A stretch of 64,000 nt of DNA from Isoetes taiwanensis (Eukaryota > Streptophyta > Lycopodiopsida > Isoetales > Isoetaceae). The translations under genes and the position numbers were made by a program. Numbering within the stretch: position 1 is the first letter of the stretch; each line of letters begins with the position of its first letter. Where the stretch lies: the NCBI GenBank assembly GCA_021234155.1, contig JAJEKV010000030.1:8489890-8553889 (forward strand). The letters are read 5' to 3'. Shown one piece after another: positions 33,771-46,020 of the stretch. A model generated the notes under the pieces. It was not told where the DNA came from. It saw only the letters and a program-made list of their open reading frames with translations, and made no database searches.

Positions 33771-35143
33771 AGGCAACAAGGGGTTTGAAAAACTGACGAA
33801 GACTTAATACGGGCCTTAGGGATGAAAGGATTTCAATTTCTAGGATAACATGGCGAACAATAATTTTACAAGCAACCTAAGAATAGAAGGAGTCGTTGTA
33901 GAAGGGTGCCTGATTGGTACTAACATTTAGGACTATTGTTCTGATTTTTTCTAAGATATGTAGGTTATTTTTTAAATTTAGCGACCCCACAATAAGACAA
34001 TGGTTGGAAGGAGTTTGCTCTAATCAAATTTAGGTATTCTTGAAGGTGTTGATGAGTCGATAATGGTGGCATACCTTCAAGTGTTAGTGTAGAAAAACTT
34101 GGAAAGCGGTTTGGCGATTGCAAGTTGACAGGCATGTGACGCGAAGATATAATCTCTGTGATATAAGCAGTGAAGAGTGTACAAACTGATACCAAAGTTT
34201 ATGCTCTAGATAGACTCGAGTGAGGTGTTGACATGGCTGTGGGAGTTCGAACTCAAGCAATCACTATGTGTTACAGAGTATGTGTCGTGACCTGGGAAAG
34301 GGATTTTTTATTTTATTTTTTTTTTATTTTTTAAAGAAGCACGAACATAAAGAAAAGTAGTGAAGGATGATGGTACAATTTACAAACCCAAGCCCTAGAG
34401 GGTTGCTGCATGGCAGTGTCTAGTTGATTGGGTCAAGAGAGGTCTATTCTCCGAGAAGTAAGGTGAGTCAAGGCTTAGAAACTAAAAGAAACAGGACACA
34501 CTGACCCCAATTTTTGGTCCACTGTTGTTTTTAAGTGTTGTTTTATGTCAAAAACAACACCAAAATGTCCCCAAAAGTCCATATGGCCCATTTATCCAGA
34601 TTTACACAGAGAGACAGTGGTTTTTTGGCAGAAATTTCCCACGGTGGTCTTTTGGCAAAAAAATCCACGCGTAGAAAAAATTGACATAGTTTTCGTAATT
34701 TTTTGTCATGTATATTTTCCTTCACTGTTGTTTTTAGTGGAACCACGCGTTGTTTATCTTCAGAATTACATGCGTAGGTCTCGATATTACCACACGTGAA
34801 TGTGGTTTTATGTGGTTCCACTGGTTGTTTGTCTCAAAAATAGGACAGTGGGTTTACAAATAAATACATGTGAAAAAGAATTACAACATATAAATAAAAG
34901 GCTAAACAAATAACCACATATAGGAGAAGAGAAAAAACCCCATTGCTTAGCATAAACCATGTATTGACATATTCTAGAATGGGGTTCGCATGAAAACCAC
35001 AAACACCTCCCGATAGATAGGCTTCTCATTCATCTCAGCAGATTTTCTACAATGGTGGATAGTGGGTAGCCGCACACATGCGAACTACCCACGAAAAAAT
35101 AAAGGGAATGTCCAATTATATAATTTGGACCCCATAAAATACA
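33771..35143. other. Intergenic DNA
   Basis: A T-rich run is at about 34307-34335. At 34500-34860 the phrases CACTGTTGTTTTTAGTGGAA and TTTTATGTGGTTCCACTGG suggest an old inverted-repeat element, but I could not define its ends. No gene is supported. Confidence 0.35.
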
Positions 35144-36026
35144 ATGCTAATAGATGTTTGGCTTGTGTACCAGCATTACAGCCCTGGGGTGAGTGCTCGG
35201 TCCTTGTCGGCCCTGAAGATCCCGTGTTGGTTTCAGGTGATGGATCTACCCGCGGATATGTTGTTGCCAGAGTTCATGATTGCGATTGTTAATGGGCTCG
35301 GTGGCCATATTGCTCACTCCATAGTTCAAGAGCCTAAGATTTGTGTGGCTTTACCCGCGGATAGTCCATTGCCTCCCTCAGTGACTGTTAGGAGTGGAGA
35401 CTGGTACTTTCGGTTTTCCCTCAGACTGTTAAATGGGGCAGAGATCCAGAGAATGTTTCCCGCCCTCCAGGTCTTCGCAGGCTCGCTTCCAGAGTTCAGG
35501 CCCGCGTAAGTACCGGGGGCTCCACGGGAAGGAGGTTCCGCAGGGCGGGGACCAGGTTCTGTCCCAAACTCGGCCGGTGGAGGAGGCCCCTCCAGCCAGG
35601 ACCCAGCCGGTCCCAGTGCCGGATAGACCACTTCGGTCTATCACGAATAATGGGCTGGCAACCACGCCAGTGGGGCAGGGATCGATGTCTCCGCAGATGG
35701 TGGCCCAGAAGTTGTTTCACATCCAGCGGCTTCAGGAACGGGCAAAGCAGCGGCAATCCCTACAGATGGGCTCGAGATTGGTTGAGGAGCGGCTGGTGCA
35801 GTCGTCGAACTCTGATGATGTATCCACCCAAGCCTCCTCGGAGGGGATGGAGCTGGATAAGGTGGCTCGGGTGCGCTCGTGGGCGGACGAGGTGGATTTG
35901 GATGCTGAGGTTGCACTCACAGATAACCCGCTCGCTCTTTTTCTGTATGACTCAGATCAGGGGCCTGCTTCACTGGCAAGACGGGGGCGGAAAAAGAAGC
36001 ATCGTAAAAATCCTTCTTCTCAGTAG
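35144..36026 (+). pseudogene. LINE B ORF1 (gag-like), 5'-truncated and frameshifted
   Basis: The first part (35144-35509) reads IPCWFQVMDLPADMLLPEF, then KICVALPADSPLPPSVTV, then DWYFRFSLRL, the pattern of the region after DUF4283 in plant LINE ORF1 proteins (L-P-x-x-x-W/L, then K-x-x-V-x-x-D/P-x-S-x-P-L-P). The frame then changes near 35440 to one that reads to 36026 and ends in a basic tail (RRGRKKKHRKNPSSQ). The stop is 5 bases before the ORF2 ATG, a spacing usual for L1-type elements. Confidence 0.7.
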
Positions 36027-36031
36027 TAGTT

Positions 36032-39000
36032 ATGGACAAGAAGACCGTGAGCTGGAACGTTCGTGGGGTGCGCTCGTCATTTGCGAAGAGAACGAGAGTG
36101 GCATTGGCCGTCCGCAAGTTGGATCCAGATATCTTGTGCCTTCAGGAACATAAGTGTCACAGGGGGGACGCTCGGGCACTGTTGGACATGTTTGGGCCGC
36201 AATACGCTGCTGCGGTTGCCACCTCTGGGGCCTCTAAGGGTGGGACTGCCATTGCGTGGAAGATGCACATGCAGGTGACTTTTACCATGGCTGACCGTTG
36301 GGGCAGGTGGGTCATCATCAGGTGGCGTGAGGGTCCGCACGAGTGGGGGATTGTGAATGTCTACGCCCATAATAGCGTGTGACAGAGAGGGGCATTGTGA
36401 GCGTCGTTAAGACATAAGGTCGCATCCTTGGGGGGCGGATGTGGCTTGACTGCTGTTGGGCGACTTCAACATGGTCGAGTCCATTCATGATAGGTGTGGC
36501 AGAGAAGCGGAAGTCGTGCAGGGTTTTGAGCGGCAGTAGTGGGTGATGTTGCTGGACTCCTTGCATCTGGCAGAGGCGGCAGGCGACTCTTCATTTACGT
36601 GGTGTAATCAGTAGACGGGGGCCGGTCGGGCGTATGCTCGACACGACAGATGCTATGCTAATACCCTAGCAGCGGACCAAGTGCCTCAGCTCAGGCGGAC
36701 GAACATTTTGTCTACCGCGGTCTCTGACCATTTTTCTCAGTTAATCTCCCAGGGAGCGACGGCAGCCAGGCCGAGCTGCACTATGTTCAAGTTAAATACC
36801 GCCTACCTGAAGGATGCTGATTTCTCTTGGGGATGCCAGCAGATTTGGTTTCGTGCCTTTGGGGATAATTTCGGGATGGCGGGAATGGTGCAGGCCTTAG
36901 CTGAGGTCAAGGCATTCGCCAAGTCGTGGGGAAGTCAGAGAGCACGGCAAGAGGGGGAGGTGTTAGAGGCGTTGTATCGCGAATTAAAAGCCCTTAGGTC
37001 TCAGTCGTCTGATGGGGTGCGAGAGAATGAGATTTTGTGCTACATTGCAGCAGATGAATCCAGGAGGGCTGCTCAGGCAAGGGTGAAAGAAGGGATCACC
37101 TGGCTGCGAGAAGGGAACACTAATTCTCGAATGTTCTTCAGGGCTGCGCGACAGAAGAAGTATGCGGCCTCGGCATTAGCTGATGGTCGTATTCTGAATT
37201 CGCCGGTGGACATCAAACAGGCTACTTTTCAGCACTTCTCTCAGTTCTTTCAGGAAAAGAGATACCCCTACATAGACGTGATGGAGGAGATTGTGCTCAT
37301 TAAAGTGATGCAAGGTGTCGGCAGATAGGAGGCAGGTGTTGCAGCGCCCGCTCACAAAGCAGGAGCTTGAGGAGGCTTGCCGTGCCTTGGCCCTCCATAA
37401 GTGCCCTGGTCTGGACGGCATTCCGGTCGAGTTCTTTCAAGAATATTGGGATTGGGTGGGGGACTCGGTGTTGCAGACCTATCAAGATCTGCTTCAGCAG
37501 AAGCGTTGGACTATAGGCTGAACACGGGCTGCATCTCGTTGATACCGAAGGTGAAGGAGCCAGCTGTCATTTTTGATTGGCGCCCCATCACGCTTCTGTC
37601 GGCAGTATATAAAATTATTGTGAAGGCACTTTCGCTTAGACTGCAAGTTGTCTTGAAAGAGACTATTAGTCCCATGCAGTCTGGTTTCATTCCGGGCAGG
37701 CAGATTCTTAGCAATGTAGCAGCGGCATTCGAGGGCATTCACTGGGCATGCAGAACAGGTCAGCAGATTGTGTACTTGAAGCTGGACTTCACAAAGGCCT
37801 ATGATAGTGTTCGGTGGACGTTCTTGAAAAGGATGATGTTAGCCTTTGGATGTGGGGAGAGCTTTACGGCAGTGGCTATGAAGCTCTTAATGTCCGCCAG
37901 AGCCAACCCTCTGTGTCACGGCGAGTCATCTCCGATCTTTAGTGTGGGGCGTGGAGTTTGCCAGGGATGCCCTTTGGCGCCCTTCCTCTTTACCATTGTA
38001 GCGGAGGCCCTCTCGCAGTTGTTGACTTCCGCAGTGGAGGCGGGTGTTGTGGAGGGGTCGAGGATGGTAGACGGGTCGCAGCTGATTGGGAGTCAGTACA
38101 TTGATGATTCATTCCTCTTCCTGCAGGCTGATGAGAGGAATCTGTTAAACACGAAGGAGCTGCCGGATACATTCTACATTGCTTCTGGCTGCCTCATGAA
38201 TTGGACGAAGTGCTCGGCATTGTGGCCGGCAGCTGACCCCATGCCTGTGGTCGTGTCCCAATTCCCTGGCGAACGCAGCCGCAGGGCACGTGCTCTAGGC
38301 TTTTGGGTATCCCGTTCGACATCGACATCTCAGCCGTCAGCTGTGTGGGAGGACATTCTGGTGGGACTGCGTCGGCACCTTAATTGGTGGAAGGGGGGAA
38401 AGCTATCCATGGCTGGCAGGGTCACAGTGGCAAAGTCCGTCCTATGTTCGACTCATATTTGTATGGCCTCTATCATCCTGGTGCTAGAAAGCAAGGTGCG
38501 GAAAATCTCCTCTATGGTTCGTAACTTTGTATGGGGAGGCAATGAGGAAGGGGCAGTCGATAAGGTGGCCAGGTGGAAGTGCGTGTGCCCCAAGGCTGTG
38601 GGTGGACTCGGATTCTTCGACCTCGCTGCATGGCAAGGTCCTCTTATCTAAGTTTGTCTTTGCCATTCTTGAGAATGCGCTCGACTCCCCGGGCATGGTC
38701 TTGCTTCATCAGTCGCTGTCTCACTCCATAGTTTTCCACAAGCCGTTCGTGCCTGCGCGGCTCTCCTGGGCGTTGTTCGTGGATATCAGGCCGTATGCTC
38801 ATGCCTCTCTATTTCTGAAGGGGCTCCTGCGAGCCTGGGAGCAGGTACGTCCGCTGTTTGCAATTGACGCCACCAGGTGCATTTAGTTGGAGGCATCGCC
38901 TTGGTGGATCCCGCTCGGACCACGCACACCTTTGGTTCTGGCAGCCTCCGTCGATCCTCGAGTTCAGCGCAGATGGGCGCAGTGTGGGGTATTGACGGTG

Positions 39001-39437
39001 GCAGAGTGGTATATCGACGGGCAACTGGCACCCTGGCAGCTTTTTTGCCATAGATTTCGGCTTCAAGAACGGGATTGTGCTATCTGGGCGCGGGTGGCTA
39101 ATGCTCTGTCGCTGAATCCTCTGCAAGCATCAGGATGTGTGTGGAAGTGTCACCCGAAAGTAGATCCCTCAAATTTCGTGAAATCCTGTTATGGGCTTTT
39201 GGCAATCCAGGATGAGCTGCCGCCTTCAGACAGTTGGAGTCTTCAGGTGCCGGGAGATGATTGGGCCTACATTTGGAGATGGATGTGGAACCCAATCTCG
39301 CCCCCCAAGATTCGGGTATTGCTGTGGCAGATTGTGCACTGTTCTCTGAGGGTGAACACATGGATTTACAGGATCAACCCGCGGATCAGCGACCTATGTC
39401 CTATGTGTGGTGCCTATGTGGAGCAGGGAAAAAATTA
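36032..39437 (+). pseudogene. LINE B ORF2: endonuclease and reverse transcriptase, broken
   Basis: The APE endonuclease begins at the ATG (36032): SWNVRGV, LCLQEHK, KGGTAIAW, WGIVNVYAHN, then a TGA and, in the same frame further on, LLLGDFNMVES. Reverse transcriptase follows after a frameshift near 37320: ISLIPKVKEP, FDWRPITLLSAVYKI, SGFIPGRQI, LDFTKAYDSVRW, CQGCPLAPFLFTIVAEAL and the catalytic SQYIDDSFLF (38094-38123; YIDD instead of the usual FADD). The last piece (to 39437) contains WNPISPPKIRVLLWQ and CPMCGAY, the start of a zf-RVT knuckle, which is cut by the insertion. The distal remainder is at 42254-42517 (LAFHLCKAWLFWLIWKRRR). Confidence 0.85.
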
Positions 39438-42144
39438 AGCACAATATATATTTTTTTATAAAAAACTAGAAATGGAGCTCAGCGTTGCTGGACATAGCTA
39501 GGAACTGTAAATGATACACTCTGGAGCAAATTGTTAAGTTTTTACGTCTTTAAATCACACAATTAAGAGGATTTGGCCACATTTTCACTTTTGTTTCCTT
39601 ATTTTCTTTTCCTTTTCCTTTTCCATGCTTTTATATTTTATTTTTTTATTTTCCCCTTTTCCACCATTTACCTTTTTTCTTTTTCCACTATTCTATTTCT
39701 ACCATCTTCCTTTTCCCTTTTTTCGTTTTCCCCTTCAATGTTTTTATTTTTCTAATTTCACATCCTCTTTTTTTCTCATTTTTGTATGCCCTTTCCTTTT
39801 TTCTCTTTCACATTTCTCTACCCCTTTTTCCTTTTTTTCTTCCTTCTCTATTTTTATATTCTCTGCTTTTCCCTTTTTCCTTTTTCTATTTTTCTCTTCC
39901 TTTTTGTTCCCCTCCCATTCCTATTTTACCATTATTTTTCTCTCATTCCCTTTATTCTCCTCCTTATTTCCCTTTTTCTTTTCTTCCCACCTCTCTCCTC
40001 CCCTCCCCTTCGCTCCACTTCCCTTTCCCTTTATCTTTCTGTTTCCCCTTCCCCTTTCATTTTCCGATGGCCATTTTCCCCTTCCCCTCTCGTCCTTTCC
40101 CAACCCTTTCTCTCTTCCACTTTTTCTCGTACCATTTTTCCCTTCTATTTCCCCCTCTTCCTCTCCCTTTTTCTTCTCCTTTTCCTTTTCTCTTTCCTTT
40201 TTCCCATATCCCTTTTCCCCACCTTTTTTTCCTTCTCCTTTTTTCCAGTGTGCCTTTTTTCCTTCCCTTTCCCCCTCCTTTGTTTTTTTCCCTTTCCTTT
40301 TTTCCGTAACTTCCCTTTTTTCCTTTCCTTGCACTTTCCCTCTTACTTTTTTCTTCCGTTCTCTTTTCCCCCCATTCCGTCCTCTAGTTTTTCTATGCCC
40401 TTTTTTCTTCCCTTCCTTGCTTCCCCTTCCCTTTTTCTTTTCCCTTTCTTTTTCCCTTTTTCTCTTCCTCTTTTTTCATGTCCTTCTTCCCTTCATTTTT
40501 TCTCCTTTCCCCACCTTTTTCCTCTTCCCCTTTCCCAATGTCCCTTTTCGCTCCCTCGTCCTCTACCTTTCTTTTCCCTTTCCCTTTTCTCCACCCTTTT
40601 TTCTTCTCCTTTTTTCCAATGCCCTTTTTTCCTTTCCTTTTATTTTTGTGCCTTTTTTCCTTCTCTTTCCCCCTTCTTTGTTCTTTTCTCTTTCCTTTTT
40701 TCCGTATCTTCCCTTTTCCCCTTTCGTCGCACTTTCCCTCTTCCTTTTTTTTCCCCTTCTCTTTTCCCCCATTCCCTCTTCTAGTTTTCTCTATGCCCTT
40801 TTTCCTTCCCTTACTCGATTCCCCCTCCTTTTTTCTTTTCCCTTTCGCTTTCTCTTCTCCCCTCCCTTTTTCTCTTCCCATTTTTTCGCGTCCTTTTTCC
40901 CTTTCTTTTTTCTCCTTTCCCCTCACCTTTTTCCTCTTCCCCTTTTCCAGTATCCCTTTTTGCTCCCTCGTCGTCCCCCTTTCTTTTCCCTTTCCCTTTT
41001 CCTTTCCTTCTCCCTTTTCCTTTTCCCTTCTCTTCTCTCAACCCTTTTCCTCATCCCCTTTCTCCCTTCCCTTTTACTCCTGTCCTCAATCTTTCCATTT
41101 TCTCCTTTTCATAGTGTCCTTTTTTCCTTTTTTTTGTCTCCCTTTCTTTTCCTTTCCCTTTTTTTGTGCTCTTTTCCCTTTCCTTTTTCCTTTTTCTTCT
41201 TTCCCTTTTACCCGTGCTTTTTTACCTTTCACTTTGCCCTTTTCTCCTCCCTTTTCCTTTTTCCTTTTCTCTTCAGAGGTTAGAGCATGGCCAATCATGG
41301 TGGTGGGAATCGTGCAATAATCTCGGCCTTCGGATGCAATCAGATGATCTCAACCGTCCAAATTAGGGTTTGCTTCATGACATACGCTAAAACTTTATAA
41401 TATAAGATGCTTTGGCTATTTTTTAAAATCTTACAGTATTTTATGATATATATCTGGCTAAAGTTATTATTATCATGACGTTTATATGTATATGGATTTG
41501 GAGAAGCTTTTGAATTAAGTATTCCTTTAAGCTTTCACTTGACTATTTTTTTTAATTAGGAAAAGCAAAAAATGTAAATTCTATAGTTTTAGACATATTG
41601 TAATCAATAATCAAGAAACATGCGATGATATTAGAAAACTTTTAACAGAAGCTCACATCATAGCTTGAAACATCTATAGTCTAAACTACATTCAATGCAA
41701 CGGGGTCCTTCTAGATTTATCTCTAACCCTTGAAGAAAGTTATGCAACCAACTCGGGCATCTAGATGGATATTAGCCATCTCTTACAACTCCTTTTTTAA
41801 GATGCATATGTGATACATGTAATAAAAATTTATAATTTGAAAAAGTACTATCACCAATGATGGTAGGTGGCGATCCGTAAAAATCTTTAATAAGAATTCA
41901 TTTTGTTTGACTATTAATGATCTAATATATAAATATTGTAATATAAAGAAAGGCTAATCCCTTTTTCTTTAAGGACAAGGGGGAAAATAGTTTGGCTGAT
42001 TTAAAAAAAAAAATGTACTTGTTTTAACTATGGCTATTTTTTATTTTTTGAAAAAAAATCTCTCTTCATAAAATTCGCCGCAAAAATTACCTAAACCCCC
42101 TGAAAAATCGCCATTTGGCTAATAATAGCCACTAATTTTTTCTA
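39438..42144 (-). mobile_element. Helitron-like insertion carrying a pyrimidine tract
   Basis: This segment interrupts LINE B. Near its left end the minus strand reads a hairpin (CCAGCAACGCTG), ten bases, then CTAG followed by T (CTAG at 39466-39469). This is the 3' end pattern of Helitrons and closely matches the end at 60481-60509. The 5' TC end was not located. The outer limits also show short inverted tips (GAAAAAATTA on both sides), so another element type is possible. About 41280-42140 is AT-rich without a gene; no Rep/helicase is present. Confidence 0.45.
39590..41275. repeat. 1.7-kb pyrimidine tract with about 400-bp tandem units
   Basis: Almost every base on the plus strand is C or T. 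Rare purine landmarks recur in register: TTTTTTCCGTAACTTCCC (40303) and TTTTTTCCGTATCTTCCC (40697); CTAGTTTTTCTATGCCC and CTAGTTTTCTCTATGCCC about 400 bases apart; CGCTCCCTCGTC and TGCTCCCTCGTC about 409 bases apart. The long open frames in all three forward frames (Phe/Leu/Ser/Pro only) result from composition and are not genes. Confidence 0.85.
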
Positions 42145-42641
42145 TGGTGTGGGGACCCGGGAACACTACATGTTTCTTTGCTCATATATCTAGCCGGCAT
42201 GGCAGTGGGTCCAGTGCCTCTTCCATACCTCGCTCCGTAGTCAAGAGCTTCTTTTGGGGGTGTACCCTAACAGGTGGTCCCAGCTTCAGAGTCTGGCCTT
42301 TCATTTGTGTAAAGCCTGGTTGTTCTGGCTCATTTGGAAGCGACGACGCATGAAGGTGTTCAGGAATGTGGAGATGCAGCCTGAGGCTTTGGTCCCACAG
42401 TTGAGGTACAAACTATATCTTTCTTACCTGGCGTTCCCTCGGAAAGAGCAGTTCAAAGCAGTGGTCTGGGAAAGAACCCTCCACATTGTAGACAGTCTGG
42501 GCAGATTTGTGGCATGAGTCATAGATAGGTACACATGTTCGGTGGGTACTCGCTCTAGTATGGGCAGGGGTACTTTAATATCGCTCATCTTGTATTTATT
42601 GCAGATTAATATTAGTTAACTTGATCTTTCAAAAAAAAAAA

Positions 42642-43841
42642 GAATACTCATATGCAATTCAATATGTTAGCTTGTTTTTCTTACTAATAAGTTAATTACA
42701 TAACTTAGCATTTTATTTGGCCAACAATACTTCATGCCATTGCCATACTGCAGAAGCCCCCATAAGCTTCTTTAGGCCGCTTTGGCATACATTCTCTTAC
42801 TATCTAATTGAAAGATTAACATATTGCACATAACCTCCATGGTTGTTTCTTAGCGGTGCAGTTCCCTATCATAGTTTATTTTAGCATCTTACTTCAATCT
42901 AATCACCAAAGGTATATATACATCTTTGTCTACCTTCTAAATTAGCTTCTTGTCTCATGGAGATGATGGCGCCTTTCGTGCCCTTGTTAGAACCTCTATG
43001 CAGCCCCCATAAGCTACATGATCTCAAGGTTCCAATGGAGTTCTGGCTTCTCCAAGCAGAACGATCTCTATATTATTGTTGTCAGGATCCCTTTTACAAT
43101 ATACAAGGTATGCCCTACTATCTACAATTCTAAGGACTATTCCCAGACTTCTTACAATAAGCTTAGCTTAGTTCTTACTTCTTCTTATATATCAATGTGG
43201 CAAAAGACATTCAATCTCAAATTATCACATTCAGGATCACCCAGATTCCTTTATACTCTTAATTCAAATTATTAAATCATGATTCTCTTTCAACAAGAAT
43301 GATCCAAGCAATCTAAACTTCCCCTGGTGTAAGCGGAAAACCACCCACCAGAGAACCACTTTAATGACAATTCTTTGACTCCTTGTACCTATTTTCTTCT
43401 CAAAATATCCCCTCCTTTCAGCTCCTAGCTCCAGGAAGCAAGCTGCACAAAGAGATACAATGGTGCAGTCAATTCTGATACAACTTTACTCTTTCCGCCA
43501 TATCTCCCTCATAGGGATTAATTTCGGCCTTATCAGAACCAATCCGGAAAGCTGATTTGAAGATCTTTCCAACAAAGTAATAATTACCTGAATTGGATCT
43601 CGGGTTGCCGAGATATGATGCTCCAAATTTCGGCCAGCAAAACTGCCCAAAAATTGCGCCTTCTGCCTCCTTCCAGAAACCCTCATAGAAATTGATGCTT
43701 TTTTGTTTTATCACATGAATTTAGTATAAACTCCTCATACATAATATGTATTTCTCATGTAATGATCAATTGGAATATTTTCCGTAAGCATCAACAATAA
43801 AATGTAAACTACATGTATGCTAACGGGCCAAGCTCGTTACA
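42642..43841 (-). mobile_element. Gypsy-type LTR D (start defined, far end not)
   Basis: The minus strand starts TGTAACGAGCTTGGCCCG at 43841, directly after a polypurine tract (AGAAGGAGAGAA at 43853-43842). It runs toward LINE B's poly-A tail. I could not see a matching CA end, so its length, up to 1.2 kb, is uncertain. A second fragment of the same LTR is at 60673-60840. Confidence 0.65.
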
Positions 43842-44155
43842 TTCTCTCCTTCTAAAATTTAAAACCCATGTCCTCATGGGTCGTTCCAAAATAATGGAGT
43901 ATCCAATCGATAATAGAATTAAACCTTCACGACCAACTATATAATAACGCCAACTTATCACCATAATTATTCTTTCTTCCCTTGCTAGTTGTCATGAATA
44001 TAATAATTTCTTCCTACATAATCAATGAGTTGACCGGGCTTGCTTATACTGCCCCAATCTTCTTCAAACATTAAAATCTTTATCCCAAGGAATCAAATCC
44101 ATCTAGACTTCCATTTTCCCATTGGAGCACCACACTTCCTCGGTTGAATGAAAAG
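43842..44155 (-). mobile_element. Short internal remnant of the LTR D element
   Basis: Contains the polypurine tract and the phrase CCCATGAGGACATGGGTTTT (minus) common at gypsy 3' ends; the same phrase occurs beside LTR E at 56970. No domain is readable and the remainder is lost at the edge of LINE C. Confidence 0.45.
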
Positions 44156-44239
44156 CATACATGCATTGTAACAAATGAAATTACAAGCTTGAAGACCTTC
44201 AGACTCCTTCAGCTGTACCATTCTTGTTAGCAGGTTTGC

Positions 44240-46020
44240 CATAATAAGGAAAAGGTATGGGGCCAATGGGCAGCCTTGCCTGATGCCCTTCCTAAGGTTG
44301 AATATTCATGTTGGTTGGCCATTGACTAGCACCGAAGTTGAAGCTAGATTGTTCATCCCCAAGGCTAATTGAACAAACTGCAGATCAAATCCCATCTGAC
44401 TCATTACTTCCCGCAACCCCTCCCATCTTAAAGAGTCATAGGCTTTTCTGAAGTCCATTTTGATTAGAACACAATTTTTCTTAGAGGCTTGACACCAGTG
44501 CATCCCTTCCCTCGCAGCCAAGTAGTTATCCAAAATGTATCTGCCGGTCCCTCAGGGGTGCAAAGCAGAAGCTGATTTTCTTCCCGGGAGATCCCACCAT
44601 CCCAGGCAATTTTGTTCATCCATGAGGCAGTATGATGAAGATAAGAGGAGGGAAGAGGGTCCTCTTTGAATTGATTCTCAAAACTTCCCCTGACAAACGA
44701 TGAGATCTCTTGGGGATCTTCCAAAACGTTTGAACTATTATCTTTAATTGAAGAAATGCTGTTACCTGCCAATCTCGCCCCGGCCATTCTGAAGAAACAC
44801 TTTGAATTTTCATGGTCCACCTCAGCATACCATTTGGTTTTAGAGCGAATTGCCGCTCCCCTAGCTTCAACCTCTTCAATCGCTTTTGCTTTCCGTTCCA
44901 GTTCCTCCTCCAATAGCTGCAAGTCAGTACTATAAGGATGCACTAGTAATTCTTGCTTGATCACTCTCAACTGATTGTACACCTCGTTTTTTTCTCTTTT
45001 GAATTCCAAGGCTCGATTCTTACCCCATGTCTTTGCCCAAGCTTTCATCAAACCAAGTTTCTTGATCCATGCCTTCATACTAGGGCAGTTATCAGCAGTA
45101 TTAAGGGAAGACACATACAATCTAAAGGGTTTGCAGAATGCCTCCTTCCCTAGCCAGGAGGAATTGAATTTGAACGGCACATTCCCGGTCTTCCTAGCAG
45201 TTGGAATGCTTTCAAATATCAAACTTTGGGGGACATGATCAGAATGGGAGAAGGCGAGTTCTCCTTCAACATAGCATTTATCCATAAAAGTAGCTGATTT
45301 ATTGGCCATATAAAATCTATCCAACAAGCAATATACTCTGTCCTGCCCCTTTTGCGTGTTTGACCAGGAGAAGGTGGCATTTGAGGGCGGAATAAGAGCA
45401 AGGCCAACATTGTTTAACAACGCGTATCAAGCGGAATCCTCAGCATCTGACAAGTTCTTGTGCAATCCAATCTTCTGGTCCCACACATCAGTCATATTTA
45501 GATCTCCCCCTAGGATCCAATTGTCAATACCGTTCCCATGCTGACTAATCCACCTTTCAATTTCCTGCCACATGATAGCTCTTTCTACAGGCTTATTTGA
45601 CGCATATACATTGATCAGTCCCCACGAGCAATCACTAGCTTTAAATGAAACTACTTGCCAACGCCCGTCTCTTCCTGTATATTGTAATTGGGATACAAGA
45701 CTTTTCCAGAGTATGCAGGTACCTCCTTTGGTTCCTCTGACCGCACATGTAAATGAAGAGCAGTTGTTGCCTATCCAGTTGCCGATTGATCTTGCCTCAA
45801 ATTCAGGAAGCCGATGCTCCTGTATGAGCACAATATCTGCCTTCATTGATCTAATGGCTGCTAGCACCCTTCCACGTTTCAAAACACCCTTTATTCCACG
45901 AAGGTTCCATGAGACGATCTTCATGTAGTAAAAAGGGTCGTTGTCCTTTGTATCCTCCCAAAAGCTTGATTTTTTATGTGGGATAGGGACCTCAGCCTCC
46001 ATTCTGACAAGAGGTCCCAC
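44240..46020 (-). pseudogene. LINE C ORF2: endonuclease and partial reverse transcriptase
   Basis: The endonuclease reads SWNLRGIKGVLKRGRV, VLIQEHRLPEFEA, KGGTCILWKS, WGLINVYASN and LGGDLNMTD, then after one stop/frameshift (45425) FSWSNTQKG, DRFYM and SDHVPQSL. The RT linker domain is continuous to about 44530. An internal deletion then joins CTPEGPAD directly to AAREGMHWCQ, followed by KMDFRKAYDSLRWEGL and GIRQGCPLAP, where it ends. The fingers/palm segment with LIPK..RPI is therefore missing. Confidence 0.8.

Larger units (their letters stand above)
35144..42641 (+). mobile_element. LINE B: L1-like retrotransposon split by an insertion
   Basis: A 5'-truncated L1-clade element running from within ORF1 (about 35144) to an A11 tail at about 42631-42641. 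ORF1, endonuclease, reverse transcriptase and the zinc-knuckle start are at 35144-39437. The last part of ORF2 and 3' UTR are at about 42145-42641. Between them lies about 2.7 kb of foreign DNA. Many stop codons and frameshifts show it is dead. Confidence 0.85.

Noticed and set aside
39625-41283. Open frame of 552 codons (and others on both strands) in the pyrimidine tract
   Set aside because: All three forward frames are open and encode only Phe, Leu, Ser and Pro; the reverse frames give only Lys, Glu, Gly and Arg. This is composition, not coding.
43469-43714. 81-codon minus frame as a gene
   Set aside because: It lies inside LTR D, whose second copy at 60.7 kb shows it is LTR sequence.
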